From Quercus robur (lineage: Eukaryota > Streptophyta > Magnoliopsida > Fagales > Fagaceae), in contig NC_065537.1 of assembly GCF_932294415.1 (NCBI RefSeq), positions 51,628,302 through 51,692,301 of the forward strand: a stretch of 64,000 nucleotides of DNA, in the 5' to 3' direction. Positions 38,440 to 50,035 of the stretch are shown here, one piece after another. The notes under the pieces were generated by a model. It was not told the DNA's origin and searched no databases. It worked only from the letters and a program-made list of their open reading frames with translations. Within the stretch, counting starts at the first letter, position 1. Every line of letters starts with the position of its first letter. The translations under genes were made by a program, and so were the position numbers.

Positions 38440-39186
38440 ATTAGCAACTCTTTGGCCATTGAATTACTACAATTTGGAATAGGCACATGCTTGAGATAAT
38501 TCAAAAGGTAAAGCCTGTTATGGCAAGGGCTTTCTATCTTTGGATTGAACTATCTTAGGAAAACTCCAATTGAGGCCTTAATATAACATATATGGGCATC
38601 ACTTATAGCCAAGTGTTAACCCTCCATATAATTATATAACTATCAAAACTAAAACCATGATGCACTCATGCACCACTTAGTTTTAGAATGTTTTTGGACT
38701 GTTTATTTGCCACGGTAGTATTTAGGGAAACCATGAATAAAGAGGCTTCCATATATAGATTACTACTTAACTGACTTTCATAATAGTTAATGGATTTAGT
38801 TAACGTGTGTGCTTGTACACTCATTAAAAAAAAGAAGTGTAACTGTGTCCTACCTACATGCATTTAGTGGCGGAGCAAAAAATGTTTTTCGGGGCCAAAC
38901 TAAATATGGTAAAGTTCTTTAAAAAAAAAAAGAAGCTATAACTTCACAAAATTGTGCTCTACATTCTTTCTTGATACTAAAAGGATTTTGAACTCTAGCT
39001 TTTTTTGTTTACACAGTTAAACCATCACTCAAAAATTCATTGTTTATAGTCCCAACTTCTATATTGAGTAGTAACATCTAAATCTTAAGCAAATTTTCTC
39101 TTAAAATATACAACAATTGTGAATAGTTTCCTCACGAATTAGTCACACATTTAAGAATCTAAATTTAAAATTTATAATTTAGTTAT
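38440..39186. other. Intergenic DNA
   Basis: No recognised gene. Earlier exons of the subtilase (signal peptide, start) would be expected here but I could not find them. Confidence 0.4.
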
Positions 39187-39435
39187 ATGTATTCTTTGAA
39201 TGTTGTTGTGCTATGGCTACCAATGGATATGGTGACTAGTTTTGAGTTCTTTTTTATTCTTCCGAATAAGGGGGTTGGGCGCAGGATAGGAAGGGGTTTT
39301 TATGGCTTTTACGTCCTAAATTTCTTGCAATTTGTTTTGATACGTGTGCTTTTAAAAAAAAATCACATGCATATTTTGATAAAGATTAACTATACAATTT
39401 TACATAGATTTGGAAAATATTTTAAAAGGAGCGGA
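39187..39435 (+). repeat. Dispersed repeat, copy 2
   Basis: Matches 17820-18215 (ACCAATGGATATGGTGAC, GGATAGGAAGGGG, CAATTTGTTTTGA, AATCACATGCATATTTTGAT). Its right part is split from the following sequence by the hAT element inserted at 39444. Confidence 0.65.
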
Positions 39436-39443
39436 ATCTATAT

Positions 39444-40334
39444 TAGGGGTGTCAATTCGGGTTAGCGTGTCGGGTTCGTGTCGTGTTGAGGTAGGGGTAT
39501 TCGACTAAATGGCTCAACCCTAACCCGACCCATTTAATAATCGTGCCATGATTCTTCAACCCTAACCCGACCTGTTAATAAGGCGGGTTGACCTGACCCA
39601 ACCCATTTGACATGCTTAATAAAAGAGTCGTGTTGGGTTGACACGAATATAACACAACCCATTTTAACCTGTATAATATTAAATATAACATCTATTTAGA
39701 AATAATTTTTTTTACATCCCAAAAAACAATGCATATACTTCAAGTATTCAACTCACATTCAAAATAATATAGTTCAACAAAAATATAACATTCATCTAGA
39801 AATAAGTTATTTACACTCCAAAAGACATTCAACCCAAATTCAAAAGAACAAAGTTTAACAAAAATAAAATAACATAGTTCAACAAAAATATAATATCCTT
39901 GGAACTCGCCAAATGCAAAGTTCTATGCCCAAAAAAAAAAAAAGTATTAGTAGTTCTAGGGTTTGTAAAGTTTTAATTTCCAATTATATCCCTTGTAAAT
40001 TGTTGTAGTTACTCACTTTTCCTTTCAAATTTAAAATATATGTTGCATATGAAAGTTATTTAACAAATCTAAAATAAAATAAATATTTATTTGTTATACG
40101 AGTTAAATGGGTTGTGTTAAGTAGGTTATTTCGGGTTGACACAATTAAATTGGCATGTTAAACGTGTCTATTACGGGTTACGTGGGTTGACCCGCTTATG
40201 ACACGTTTCTTATCGTGTCGCTTTCGGGTTGACCCATTTACGACCCAAACCCATTAAGGCCTAACCCTAACCCGAAAAAACTCGTGTCGGGTTCGTGTCG
40301 TGTTCGCGGGCTGGGTCGAACATTGACACCCCTA
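39444..40334. mobile_element. hAT-type non-autonomous transposon
   Basis: 891 bp. TIRs TAGGGGTGTCAAT / ATTGACACCCCTA and a perfect 8-bp TSD ATCTATAT (39436-39443, 40335-40342). Both ends carry dense repeats of CGGGTT, GTGTCGGGTTCGTGTCGTGT and their complements, a usual subterminal binding-site pattern. Interior AT-rich, no transposase. Confidence 0.88.
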
Positions 40335-40342
40335 ATCTATAT

Positions 40343-40751
40343 TATAAATAGCATACAATTTAGAATGAGAGAGTTGGTTGTAGGACAAGAATGGGTTTTT
40401 CAGGGTTTCCTTAATTTCTTGCAATTTGTTTTGACATGTAGATTTTTTTGAAATTTGCAGTAATAGATGCAAAATGATTAGGATTAGAATTTTTTGGTGA
40501 TATATATATATATATATATATGGGTCATTATACTGTACCCCTTATTTTTTTGGGGTACGGTACCCGCTAAAATCTAAACCACACAATTCTATTGGCTTTA
40601 ATAAGATCCCATGGCCAGTTGATTGCAGAGGACAAATGCTCGCCAATTACACGACAAGTAACGCATGAATTCACAACACGAAAAGAGGTCAACAAAAGTG
40701 TGTGCGGTAAAAAAAAAAAAAATTCTAATCTAGATACACATAGCACATCAA
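40343..40751. repeat. Continuation of dispersed repeat, copy 3, then unassigned DNA
   Basis: 40360-40500 again carries GAGAGTTGGTTGTAGGACAA...CTTGCAATTTGTTTTGACA, like the centre of copies 1 and 2. An (AT)n tract follows (40500-40520). The rest to 40751 is the 3' flank of the CWC16-like gene. Confidence 0.5.
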
Positions 40752-42052
40752 TCAAACCCTCTTGGCAACTTTGGTTGGCGAGTCCTCAAGCGTAGCATCT
40801 GCACTCACAATTGCATGTTGGGACTGCAAAACAGAAGGAAAAAAAAGGCAAACTATACGACTTCAGTTCCCATTAAAGTGTTACTTTATACATAATTACC
40901 CATTAAGGAAAAATGTGATACACATACAGTGATGATGATCTCAGGCAACATGTGTAAAAGACAAATTACAGAGGCTGTTTGAGCCCTTAAGGATGCCATC
41001 TGTACCCAAATAATCAAAATTAAATTACTAACACAAGTACCTCCATGGATTTCATCTCATCCAGCGCAGCAATTTCTATTTTAGAGCCCAAGGTTGTGTT
41101 CTCTAAAGATTTCAGTGCATCTCCACCCTCTTCAGCTTCCCTTTTCCTTTTTTTTGGACACTGCAACCTCGTAATTCGGTTTTTTCGACACTGCAGCCTG
41201 GTAAAAGGAATAATTTTAATTTATTGACGAAATCAAATCCATTGTGATGTCAAGATTAGGGAGGGAATCTAAATTTTTACTTGACGCTTTTTGGTAGCGC
41301 TAGACTCAACAAAATAGTCTCTGTTTTCTGGGTTTGACCTAATCCAAATCTTAGCAGAGCAATTTGTACACTTGAGGCATAGCAGGCAGCATTCAAAGTC
41401 TAGATACCTCTGCAATGAGAAACCAACCATTAAAAATTCAGTTCACTAAATGTAGGATATTCAAATCTTGCATGAAGAAAAGAGTCGTGGGATAGAACAT
41501 GGGGAAAACTAGGAAACAATAACCAAAAAAAAAAAATTCTTAATATAAGGTACCACCTTGTTCATTTTATAGAATAAGACAGCTCATTTATAAAGTCTGG
41601 TAGTCATATATATATATATATATTTATATGACTCCCTCAAATCAGCCATAGATATTGAGTTTTTTCATAGTTTTTTTTTTTTTTTTTTCCTATTCTTCTA
41701 ACCTCAATGGGAGGATCTGCGTTTTTCTTCGTTGCATCCAAAACTTTTGAGTTTTCAGTTAAGGAAAATTTTGGATCAATAAATTTTCGTTACTTATCAA
41801 AAAATAATTATAAAGATCGAGAGAGAGAGATAGAGAAAGAAATACGGTACCTGATCAAGAACCTCCTCCTTGTAAACAACGAGATGGGTGCCCTAGTAAA
41901 TATATTGGGAGCAGGCGTTGCAGCGAATGTTGATAGGGAGCACGAAGGGGGCATTTTCCACCACTGGTCTTGGCAGCTTAGTGGGCCTCAGTAACGGTCT
42001 CTTGCATCTAAAAGATACAAACTGCGGTCTACATCTACAGACCATCCTGGTT
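40752..42052 (-). pseudogene. Yju2/CWC16-like (DUF572) splicing-factor gene copy with one stop
   Basis: Four minus-strand exons join in frame through GT-AG introns: about 42052-41851, 41409-41281, 41190-41041 and 40823-40752 (TGA). They read PTKLPRP...LPINIRCNACSQYIY, then RYLDFECCLLCLKCTNCSAK...NRDYFVESSA, KRKREAEEGGDALKSLE...KIEIAALDEMKSME, and SQHAIVSADATLED to the stop. The C-X2-C pair (CNAC) and second C-X2-C (CTNC), the zinc site of the family, are present. Yju2/CWC16 joins the Prp19-linked spliceosome and is needed for the first splicing step. Exon 1 has an in-frame TAG (41895-41893) directly after QYIY. The conserved N-terminal NKYYPPD block is not recognisable, and the C-terminal tail is short. 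Probably a decaying duplicate. Confidence 0.78.
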
Positions 42053-42160
42053 CTAGAGGAACAGGAGACGAATTTATTTATTTATTTATTTATTTATTTT
42101 TTCGAATGAAGAAACTCACTAGGGTAAGGCTGATGGTGCCGTTTGGGTTTGGCAAGGAAA

Positions 42161-42307
42161 ATTCTTAGGTAGTCCTGGAGTATAATGAAATGGTGCTCCC
42201 TCCTCTTACATTTATGGTGGACCCCACCACGAATTTAATGAGCGGACCCCACCATGAATGTGAGAGGAGGGAGCACCATTCTCCATGCTCCAGGAGTACC
42301 TAAGAAT
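42161..42307. repeat. Foldback (hairpin) MITE-like element
   Basis: About 147 bp, nearly all stem: ATTCTTAGGTAGTCCTGGAG...GGTGCTCCCTCCTCT on the left pairs with AGAGGAGGGAGCACC...CTCCAGGAGTACCTAAGAAT on the right, meeting around GGACCCCACCA. No TSD could be fixed. A transcript would form a ~65-bp hairpin with bulges. Confidence 0.7.
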
Positions 42308-42886
42308 TACTCATTTGGCAATACATCTCTTCTCATTTATATACGCTACCCTCAATGTTTTTTAGTGGGTACAGTACTCACTTGAGATCTTAACCGTAGA
42401 TTTTAAGTGTTTTGATATTGACCGTTTATTTAATGTTAGTGTTATACCGGTTACAGGTTTAGCAGGTCAAGTATAAAAACCAAAAAAAACAATTGTGACT
42501 TTAGGTTTTTCCGTTTCAGTATATAAACATCAAAACAAAAAACTGCATGGAGAAAACATACGAATGGCGTAGGAAGAGAAAGAAAGAGAATGAGAAATCT
42601 AAGGGCGCAACCGCAACTAGTACAGGTATTCATTGATTGTACATATATACTATCAAGTCTTAATCCCTAAATCTTGATTTAGAAGAGAAAGATAGTGAAA
42701 AGGAAGAAGGATATCGCCCTTCTATCTCCTTGATGAAAAGGTCAAAAAATATTTTAAATCTACTGTACTTGATTATTCAAAACCCGAATTTAATCTGAAA
42801 ATTAATTCAAATTCTTTGCATTTTGTGCTACTCTGTTGTAAGCGCAGAATGGATCACATTATGTCCTACTATGTCGAAAATTGAGT
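42308..42886. other. Intergenic DNA
   Basis: Nothing recognised. The LTR element's left TSD (GAAAA, 42887-42891) follows. Confidence 0.4.
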
Positions 42887-42891
42887 GAAAA

Positions 42892-43581
42892 TGATGGATA
42901 TCAAGGCACCGCTTCGAAGGATCTCGTTCAAGTACCAATTGGGCCGGTTACAAGAGCACGAGCAAAGAAGTTCAAGGATGTACTCAACGGACTCATCCAA
43001 GAGTTATGGGCTCATGCAAACTCGTGGAGGCCAATTGAGCATGATCCACGTGGGCAACAAAAAATTGTCACCTTGATTCAAGTTCTAGAAGGATCCGGTC
43101 AAGGCTAAGAATTGGCATGAAATATTTTGGGTCTATGTAAAAAACGTTATTCTAGGTTTAGGTGATTTATTTCCTTGTTTTTAGGTGCATTTAATGCTTT
43201 TTAGGTCAAACTTTATTCCTAATATGGTTAGGTATCAATTAGGAGTTATTTTAAAATATATTTTCTTGTCTGTCAAGTTTTAAGGAGCCCTTAAATAGTC
43301 ATCTAAGTTTGTAAACGTTTTTGAGATATTATTGATAAAACTTGTGAGGTTTATTCTCTTTGGTTCTTTGAAGAACTACTCGAACTTATCGGGAATTCCT
43401 GTGGCGTTCATCTCGACTTATCAAACGGAGTTTCCACCACCGTTTGTGGCGTCTTCCTTATACCGAGGTTCTTGTTTGTCTTAAACAACGGGTCGAGGTC
43501 TCCCATTTGAATCTGTCCATAGAACGATCTTGGGTTCCCTTTCGTTGTTGGGTCTCGTTATTCTTGACAGGGTTCACATCA
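42892..43581 (+). repeat. 5' LTR of the CRM-like element
   Basis: 690 bp, TG...CA ends. Its first ~210 bp remain open in the frame of the polyprotein C-terminus. The stop used in the 3' LTR (GGT TAA) reads GGT CAA here and the frame ends two codons later. Confidence 0.92.
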
Positions 43582-43583
43582 TT

Positions 43584-43595
43584 TGGTATCAGAGC
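43584..43595 (+). promoter_or_regulatory. Primer-binding site (tRNA-iMet)
   Basis: TGGTATCAGAGC, two bases after the 5' LTR, complementary to the 3' end of plant initiator tRNA-Met, the usual primer for reverse transcription in this group. Confidence 0.9.
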
Positions 43596-44164
43596 AAGGT
43601 TTCTAGTTCAGGTTTGCCTATCCTTTAACATATTTATCTCTTCTTAGCCGAATTTCCTTTACCCTATCTGTTCAATCTTTGTTTGTCTTGTTGATGTCTA
43701 AACTATTGGTCTGGTCTCACATCTCTTAGTTATTTCGAAATCTTATTTCATTATTCTCAAAAGCTAGTTGTTGATCATAAAAATTAAAAAAAGAAAAGAA
43801 AAAAGAGAGAGACTCGAAGAAGAAGACAGAAAGGAGTCCGAACAAAAAAAAAAAAAAAAAAAAAATTTCACTATTCTGTGCTTCCAAAATTCCAAAGCTG
43901 CCATATTCCTTCTAATTCTAATCTGAAAATTTCCATATGCCTTACGTTCAAATTTGAGATTCCTTGATTAGTTTTTGGTGAATTATTGCTGGAAATTTTG
44001 AGTTGTTTGTTTAGTTTCAAAAGAACTAAAAGAGAATTATCAAGTGGAAAAAGGCAAGAGTGGTGAGAACATCAGAGGGTAAAAGCCATATTATTTTGAG
44101 TGAAACACGAGTGGAGAGTGATCCACATTCTTAAGTGTAAACACATAAGGGAGTGATTCGTGAG

Positions 44165-44202
<38 letters not shown>

Positions 44203-44232
44203 CTTTCTTCTAACCTTTGTTTTGCAGCAATC
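43596..44232 (+). other. 5' leader of the CRM-like element
   Basis: Untranslated leader of about 640 bp, with an A run near 43845-43864 and a T run near 44169-44201 just before the gag ATG. No gene. Confidence 0.7.
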
Positions 44233-47200
44233 ATGTCTCGTGAGAGTGGTAAGAGCATTGCCGAAGATGATACAAAATTGGCTGATCCGAAAGTGTTTTT
44301 GGAGGCCATGATGAGTGAGATGAGGCGTGTGATGAAGATGGAGATGACGCAGGTTCACGAACGGATAGATCAAATGGAGAATAGACGTGAGGAGCAACCA
44401 CAAAACGGTCGTAATTTGCGTAGAAAGGAAAGAGTTCCACCGAGGGAGGAGGATGAAGAGCGTTATGGGTCTGGTCTTGATGAAGAAGAAGATCGGGATT
44501 CCATTGATAGCAATAGGAGACCTGGAGGAAGATTTAGGGAAGCTAGGAATCGCGAAGATAACAACTTGGGTGGTATTAAGATGAAGATTCCGTCCTTTCA
44601 AGTTAGGTCTGATCCTGAGGCATATCTTGAGTGGGAGAAGAAGATGGAGTTCGTGTTTGATTGCCACAATTACTCCAAGACAAAGAATGTAAAATTAGCC
44701 GTGATTGAATTTTCTGAATACGCTATTACTTGGTGGGATCAGCTTGTGATAAATAGGAGGCGGAATAGAGAACACCAAATAGACACATGGGAGGAGATGA
44801 AAGTAGTGATGAGAAAGCGATTCGTTCCAAGTTACTACTACCGAGAGTTGTACAAAAAGCTACAAGGTCTTAGATAAGGGAGTCGAAGCGTAGAGGACTA
44901 CTACAAGGAGATGGAGATTGCTATGATCCGCACTAATGTAGAGGAGGATCGGGAGGCTACAATGGCTAGATTTTTGCTTGGCTTAAACCGGGAGATCCAT
45001 GGTAAGGTAGAAATGCAGCATTATGTGGAACTGGAAGATATGGTGCATATGGCTATCAAAGTGGAACAACAACTCAAGAGAGGGAATGGGACACGTGTAG
45101 GCCATAACTCTAGTTCTACTTCTTGGAAATCGAGTCCTGCTAAGCCGTTGGACAAGTCACAAACGCCCAAACTCGAGCCCAAGTCCACGACCACCAGCCA
45201 CGTTCCTCAAGTTAAAACCGAAGCCTCTACCTCTAGGAATCGTGATATTAAATGTTTTAGATGTCAAGGCAGGGGCCATATAGCAAGTCAATGTCCAAAC
45301 AAGCAAGTCATGGTGTTACAAGCCAATGGTGAAATTGTGACCAATGATGAAGATTCTGACATCGACGACATGCCGCCATTAGAGGATGTTTTTGAGGAGG
45401 AGTATTTAGCCCCTGGCGCATTGACATTGGTGGCGAGGAGAGCATTGAGCTTGCAAGCAAAAGGAGTTGATGAAATACAATGGGAGAACATCTTTCACAC
45501 TAGGTGCTACGTTAAAGACAAGGTATGTAGTGTGATTATTGATGGTGGTAGTTGTACTAATGTTGCAAGCATAATTATGGTGGAGAAATTGGGATTGCCC
45601 ATGGTAAAACACCCTAGACCGTACAAGTTGCAATGGCTAAATGATAGTGGTGAGATCAGGGTGAACAAGCAAGTGTTAGTTGCATTTCAAATCGGTAAAT
45701 TTGAAGATAAAGTGTTGTGTGATGTAGTACCGATGCAAGCAGGACACTTATTGCTAGGGCATCCATGGCAGTTTGATAGGCAAGTGAAGCATGATGGCTT
45801 TACGAACAAGTACTCTTTTGTACTTAATCAGTGATCAATCACTCTTGTACCGTTGACATCGCAGCAAGTATACGAGGATCAAGTAAGATTACAAAAGGAG
45901 AGTGATCAAAAGAAAGAGAGTGAGCAAAAGAAAAAGAGTGAAAATCAGAGAGAGGCCGAGCAAAATGAGAGAGAAAAAGAAAATCAAAGTTCAGCCATTG
46001 AGAGAAAATAAGAGAGAAAACAAAAGAATTTCTATGCAAAGGTGAGTGAGATCAAGCGAGTAATGTTTTCAAATAAGCCAATGATTGTACTTTTGTACAA
46101 AGAGGCACTTTTAAACACTAACGAACTTAACCTTGCTTTGCCTAGTTCTATTGTTTCTCTTTTGCAGGAGTACGAGGATGTCTTCCTCGAGGAAACACCA
46201 CATGGGTTACCTCCAAACCGAGGGATTGAACATCAAATTGATTTTGTTCTCGGTGCAACCATTCCAAACCGACTAGCTTATAGGAGCAATCCCGAGGAGA
46301 CAAAGGAGCTTCAACGGCAGGTAAGTGAATTGTTGGAGAAAGGGCACGTGAGGGAGAGCATGAGCCCATGTGCAGTTTTGGTCTTACTTGTACCTAAGAA
46401 GGATGGGATGTGGAGAATGTGCGTTGATTGCCGAGCCATCAACAACATAACGGTAAAGTATCGTCATCCTATTCCACGCTTAGATAATATGTTAGATGAG
46501 CTGCATGGTTCTTGCATATTTTCTAAGATTAATTTAAAAAGTGGTTATCATCAAATTAGAATAAAAGAAGGAGATGAATGGAAAACTGCCTTTAAAACAA
46601 AATATGGTTTGTATGAATGGTTAGTTATGCCTTTTGGTTTGAGTAATTCTCCAAGCACCTTTATGAGACTTATGAACCATGTTTTGCGTGCATTTATAGG
46701 CAGATTTGTTGTTGTCTATTTTGATGATATACTCATTTATAGCAAAAACACAGATGATCATGTAGTACATTTGAAATCCGTTTTAGATGTGCTAAGGAAA
46801 GAAAGGTTGTTTGCTAATTTAAAGAAGTGCACTTTTTTCACTGATAAGCTTGTATTTTTGGGATTTGTTGTTAGTGCACAAGGTATACAGGTTGATGAAG
46901 AGAAGGTACGTGCAATCCAAGATTGGCCGAGTCCCACAAGTATAGGTAATGTTCGTAGTTTTCATGGACTTGCTAGTTTCTACCGGTGGTTTGTGAAGGA
47001 CTTCAGTAGCTTAGCCGCACTGCTTACTGAAGTGAAGGCATTTCAATTAATCAAAAAGAAGCTGACTAACGCACTTTTGTTGTCTTTGCCCAACTTTTCT
47101 AAAACATTTGAAATTGAATGTGATGCTTCAGGTATTGGTATAGGAGTCGTTCTTATGCAAGAAGGACGACCAATTGCTTACTTTAGCGAGAAACTCAGTG

Positions 47201-48945
47201 GGGCAGCCTTAAACTACCCAACTTATGACAAGGAGTTATATGCATTGGTTCGGGCTTTAGAGACGTGGCAGCACTACCTATGGCCTAAGGATTTTGTGAT
47301 TCACACTGATCATGAGTCCTTGAAACACTTGAAGGGCCAACACAAGCTAAACAAAAGGCATACGCGATGGGTGGAGTTTATAGAGGCGTTTCCATACGTC
47401 ATTCGGTACAAGCAAGGTAAGGAGAATGTAGTCGTCGATGCACTTTCTCGCAAGTATGCCTTACTCTCCACACTTGATGCAAAATTGCTTGGTTTTGAAC
47501 ACATTAAAGAATTATATGCTGAAGACCACGAATTTTGTGAGGAATATCGAGCTTGTGAGAAAATCGCCTCTAGTAAGTTCTTTAAGCTTGATGGATTCTT
47601 ATTTCGAGAAAATAAGCTATGCGTGCCTAATTGTTCTATGAGGGAGTTATTAGTGCAGGAATCACATGGTGGGGGATTAATGGGACATTTTGGAGTTGCA
47701 AAGACTTTAGCTATTTTTCAGGAACACTTCTATTGGCCTCACATGAAACGAGATGTCGAACGGATTTGTGGTAGATGTGTCACATGTAGGCAAGCTAAAT
47801 CCAAAGTGCAGCCCAACGGTTTGTATACTCCTTTACCAATTCCTAATGAGCCTTGGATTGATATTTCAATGGATTTTGTGTTAGGATTGCCTAGGACTAA
47901 ACGAGGAAGAGATTCAATTTTTGTGGTCGTGGATAGATTTTCTAAAATGGCACATTTTATTCCATATCACAAAACGGATGACGCTTCACATGTTGCTGAT
48001 TTGTTCTTTAGAGAGATTGTGGGATTACATGGCATGCCTAGGACAATTGTTCCGGATAGAGATGCTAAGTTCTTGAGCCATTTTTGGAAGACTTTGTGGT
48101 GTAAGCTAGGTACTAAGCTATTGTTTTCCACTACTTGTCATCCACAAACTGATGGTCAAACTGAAATAGTAAATAGGACTTTGTCTACTCTATTGAGGGC
48201 AATCATTAGAAAGAACATCAAAACATGAGAAGAATGTTTACCACATGTTGAGTTTGCATATAATAGAGCTGTTCATTCTGCTACCAAATTTTCGCCATTT
48301 GAAATTGTGTATGGGTTTAATCCTTTAACTCCATTGGATTTATCTCCTTTACCTTTGACGGAGCACGTTAATTTAGATGGCAAAAAGAAAGATGACTTTG
48401 TGAAGCAGATTCATGAGAAAGCAAGACTCAACATTGAGTAAAGAACAGAGCAATATGCCACACAAGCCAACAAGGGACGTTGCAAATTGATTTTTGAACC
48501 CGGAGATTGGGTTTGGCTGCATATGAGAAAAGAAAGATTCCCGGTGGAAAGATGTTCCAAATTGCTCCTAAGAGGAGATGGTCCCTTCCAAGTCCTTGAG
48601 CGTATCAATGACAATGCTTACAAGCTAGATTTACCTGGTAAGTACGATGTAAGTGCCACTTTTAATGTTACTAATTTGAGTCATTTTGATGTAGGTGATG
48701 ATTTAAGGGCAAATCCTTTTCAAGAGGAGGGGAATGATGGAGATCAAGGCACCGCTTTGAAGGATCTCGTTCAAGTACCAATTGGGCCGGTTACAAGAGC
48801 ACGAGCAAAGAAGTTCAAGGATGTACTCAACAGACTCATCCAAGAGTTATGGGCTCAAGCAAACTCGTGGAGGCCAATTGAGCATGATCCACGTGAGCAA
48901 CAAAAAATCGTCACCTTGATTCAAGTTCTAGAAGGATCCGGTTAA
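44233..48945 (+). pseudogene. gag-pol of the CRM-like element, five in-frame stops
   Basis: A single frame of 1571 codons with no frameshift but stops at 44875 (TAA), 45832 (TGA), 46009 (TAA), 48226 (TGA) and 48439 (TAA). Gag occupies about 44233-45290, with a C-X2-C-X4-H-X4-C knuckle at 45253-45294. The protease has DGGS (about 45541). RT has YFDD at 46717-46728, but motif A reads [11 protein letters not shown], so the first catalytic Asp is Asn (AAT, 46531-46533). RNase H spans about 47095-47455 and seems preceded by a short in-frame deletion near 47030. Integrase has the HHCC zinc site (about 47660-47800) and D-D-E core (about 47855-48180). The tail, including GPVTRARAKKFKD, lies in the 3' LTR. 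The product cannot support copying by itself. Confidence 0.9.
48722..48734 (+). promoter_or_regulatory. Polypurine tract of the CRM-like element
   Basis: AAGAGGAGGGGAA directly before the 3' LTR, the primer for plus-strand DNA synthesis. It lies within the coding frame. Confidence 0.85.
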
Positions 48946-49424
48946 GGCTAAGAATTGGCATGAAATATTTTGGGTCTATGTAAAAAACGTTATTCTAGGT
49001 TTAGGTGATTTATTTCCTTGTTTTTAGGTGCATTTAATGCTTTTTAGGTCAAACTTTATTCCTAATATGGTTAGGTATCAATTAGGAGTTATTTTAAAAT
49101 ATATTTTCTTGTCTGTCAAGTTTTAAGGAGCTCTTAAATAGTCATCTAAGTCTGTAAACGTTTTTGAGATATTATTGATAAAACTTGTGAGGTTTATTCT
49201 CTTTGGTTCTTTGAAGAACTACTCGAACTTATCGGGAATTCCCGTGGCGTTCATCTCGACTTATCAAACGGAGTTTCCACCACCGTTTGTGGCGTCTTCC
49301 TTATACCGTGGTTCTTATTTGTCATAAACAACGGGTCGAGGTCTCCCATTTGAATCTGTCCATAGAACGATCTTGGGTTCCCTTTCGTTGTTGGGTCTTG
49401 TTATTCCTGACGGGGTTCACATCA
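48735..49424 (+). repeat. 3' LTR of the CRM-like element
   Basis: 690 bp, same length as the 5' LTR and about 97.7% identical by eye (12 transitions, 4 transversions). It carries the last ~70 codons of gag-pol. Confidence 0.92.
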
Positions 49425-49429
49425 GAAAA

Positions 49430-50030
49430 TATGTAATTAGACTATAAAAAGGTTTTCTGGGCAGCCAACTTTAGTGCCTAATGGTTGTAGACAAAACTCC
49501 AGGCTTATTCTAATTTTTTTTTTCCTTTTTTCAAATGTTGAAGATTTACTTTAGAGGTTTGTGTTATCTGCTCCCTCTAAGTGTTCGTGGAAATGCCTAG
49601 GCAAAACTTTCTGTCATTTAGGAATTATAAGGGAAAAAATCTTATAGTTTTCTATCCTTTCTTACAGTTATTTTGTATCTAAACTACACTAAATCCACCA
49701 ATGATATCTTAACTACAAAGTGAGTCCCAAGCATTGTTTATGTTAAATAGAAAACTGGAGTAGTTTGAATCACACTTTAGCATTGAATATGTTCAATTTA
49801 TATTTTAACAATTTTTGTAGTCATTGTTCCCTATTTTGGTAGTCTATCTAACAGTAGATATTCCTCTATACACTCTTATGCAGGGTAAGACATGAGTGCA
49901 TTGTCATTATTAGTCCATGCTCTACTATTATGTCTTCTGGTGCAACCATGGATTTCTTTTCCGTGGAACATGTCACTTCTGAAACTAATTGGTTGATCTG
50001 CAATCAATGATTATCGATTATTCTTCAAAG
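49430..50030. other. DNA between the two LTR elements
   Basis: About 600 bp of AT-rich DNA. No gene recognised. It ends at the TSD GGTAC (50031-50035). Confidence 0.5.
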
Positions 50031-50035
50031 GGTAC

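Larger units (their letters stand above)
42892..49424 (+). mobile_element. Ty3/gypsy LTR retrotransposon, full length, CRM-like
   Basis: 6533 bp. Two 690-bp LTRs (TGATGG...CATCA), PBS, one-frame gag-pol, PPT, and a perfect 5-bp TSD GAAAA (42887-42891, 49425-49429). Domain order is Gag, zinc knuckle, protease, RT, RNase H, integrase, so Ty3. The polyprotein runs about 210 bp into the 3' LTR, and there is no recognisable chromodomain. Overlap of the integrase tail with the LTR is a feature I associate with centromeric (CRM) chromoviruses, so I lean to that lineage, but a tree is needed. The LTRs differ at about 16 of 690 sites by eye. Five stops make this copy non-autonomous. Confidence 0.9.

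Noticed and set aside
42881..43108. Separate small gene with GPVTRARAKKFKD
   Set aside because: It is the polyprotein tail copied in the 5' LTR of the CRM-like element, not an independent gene.
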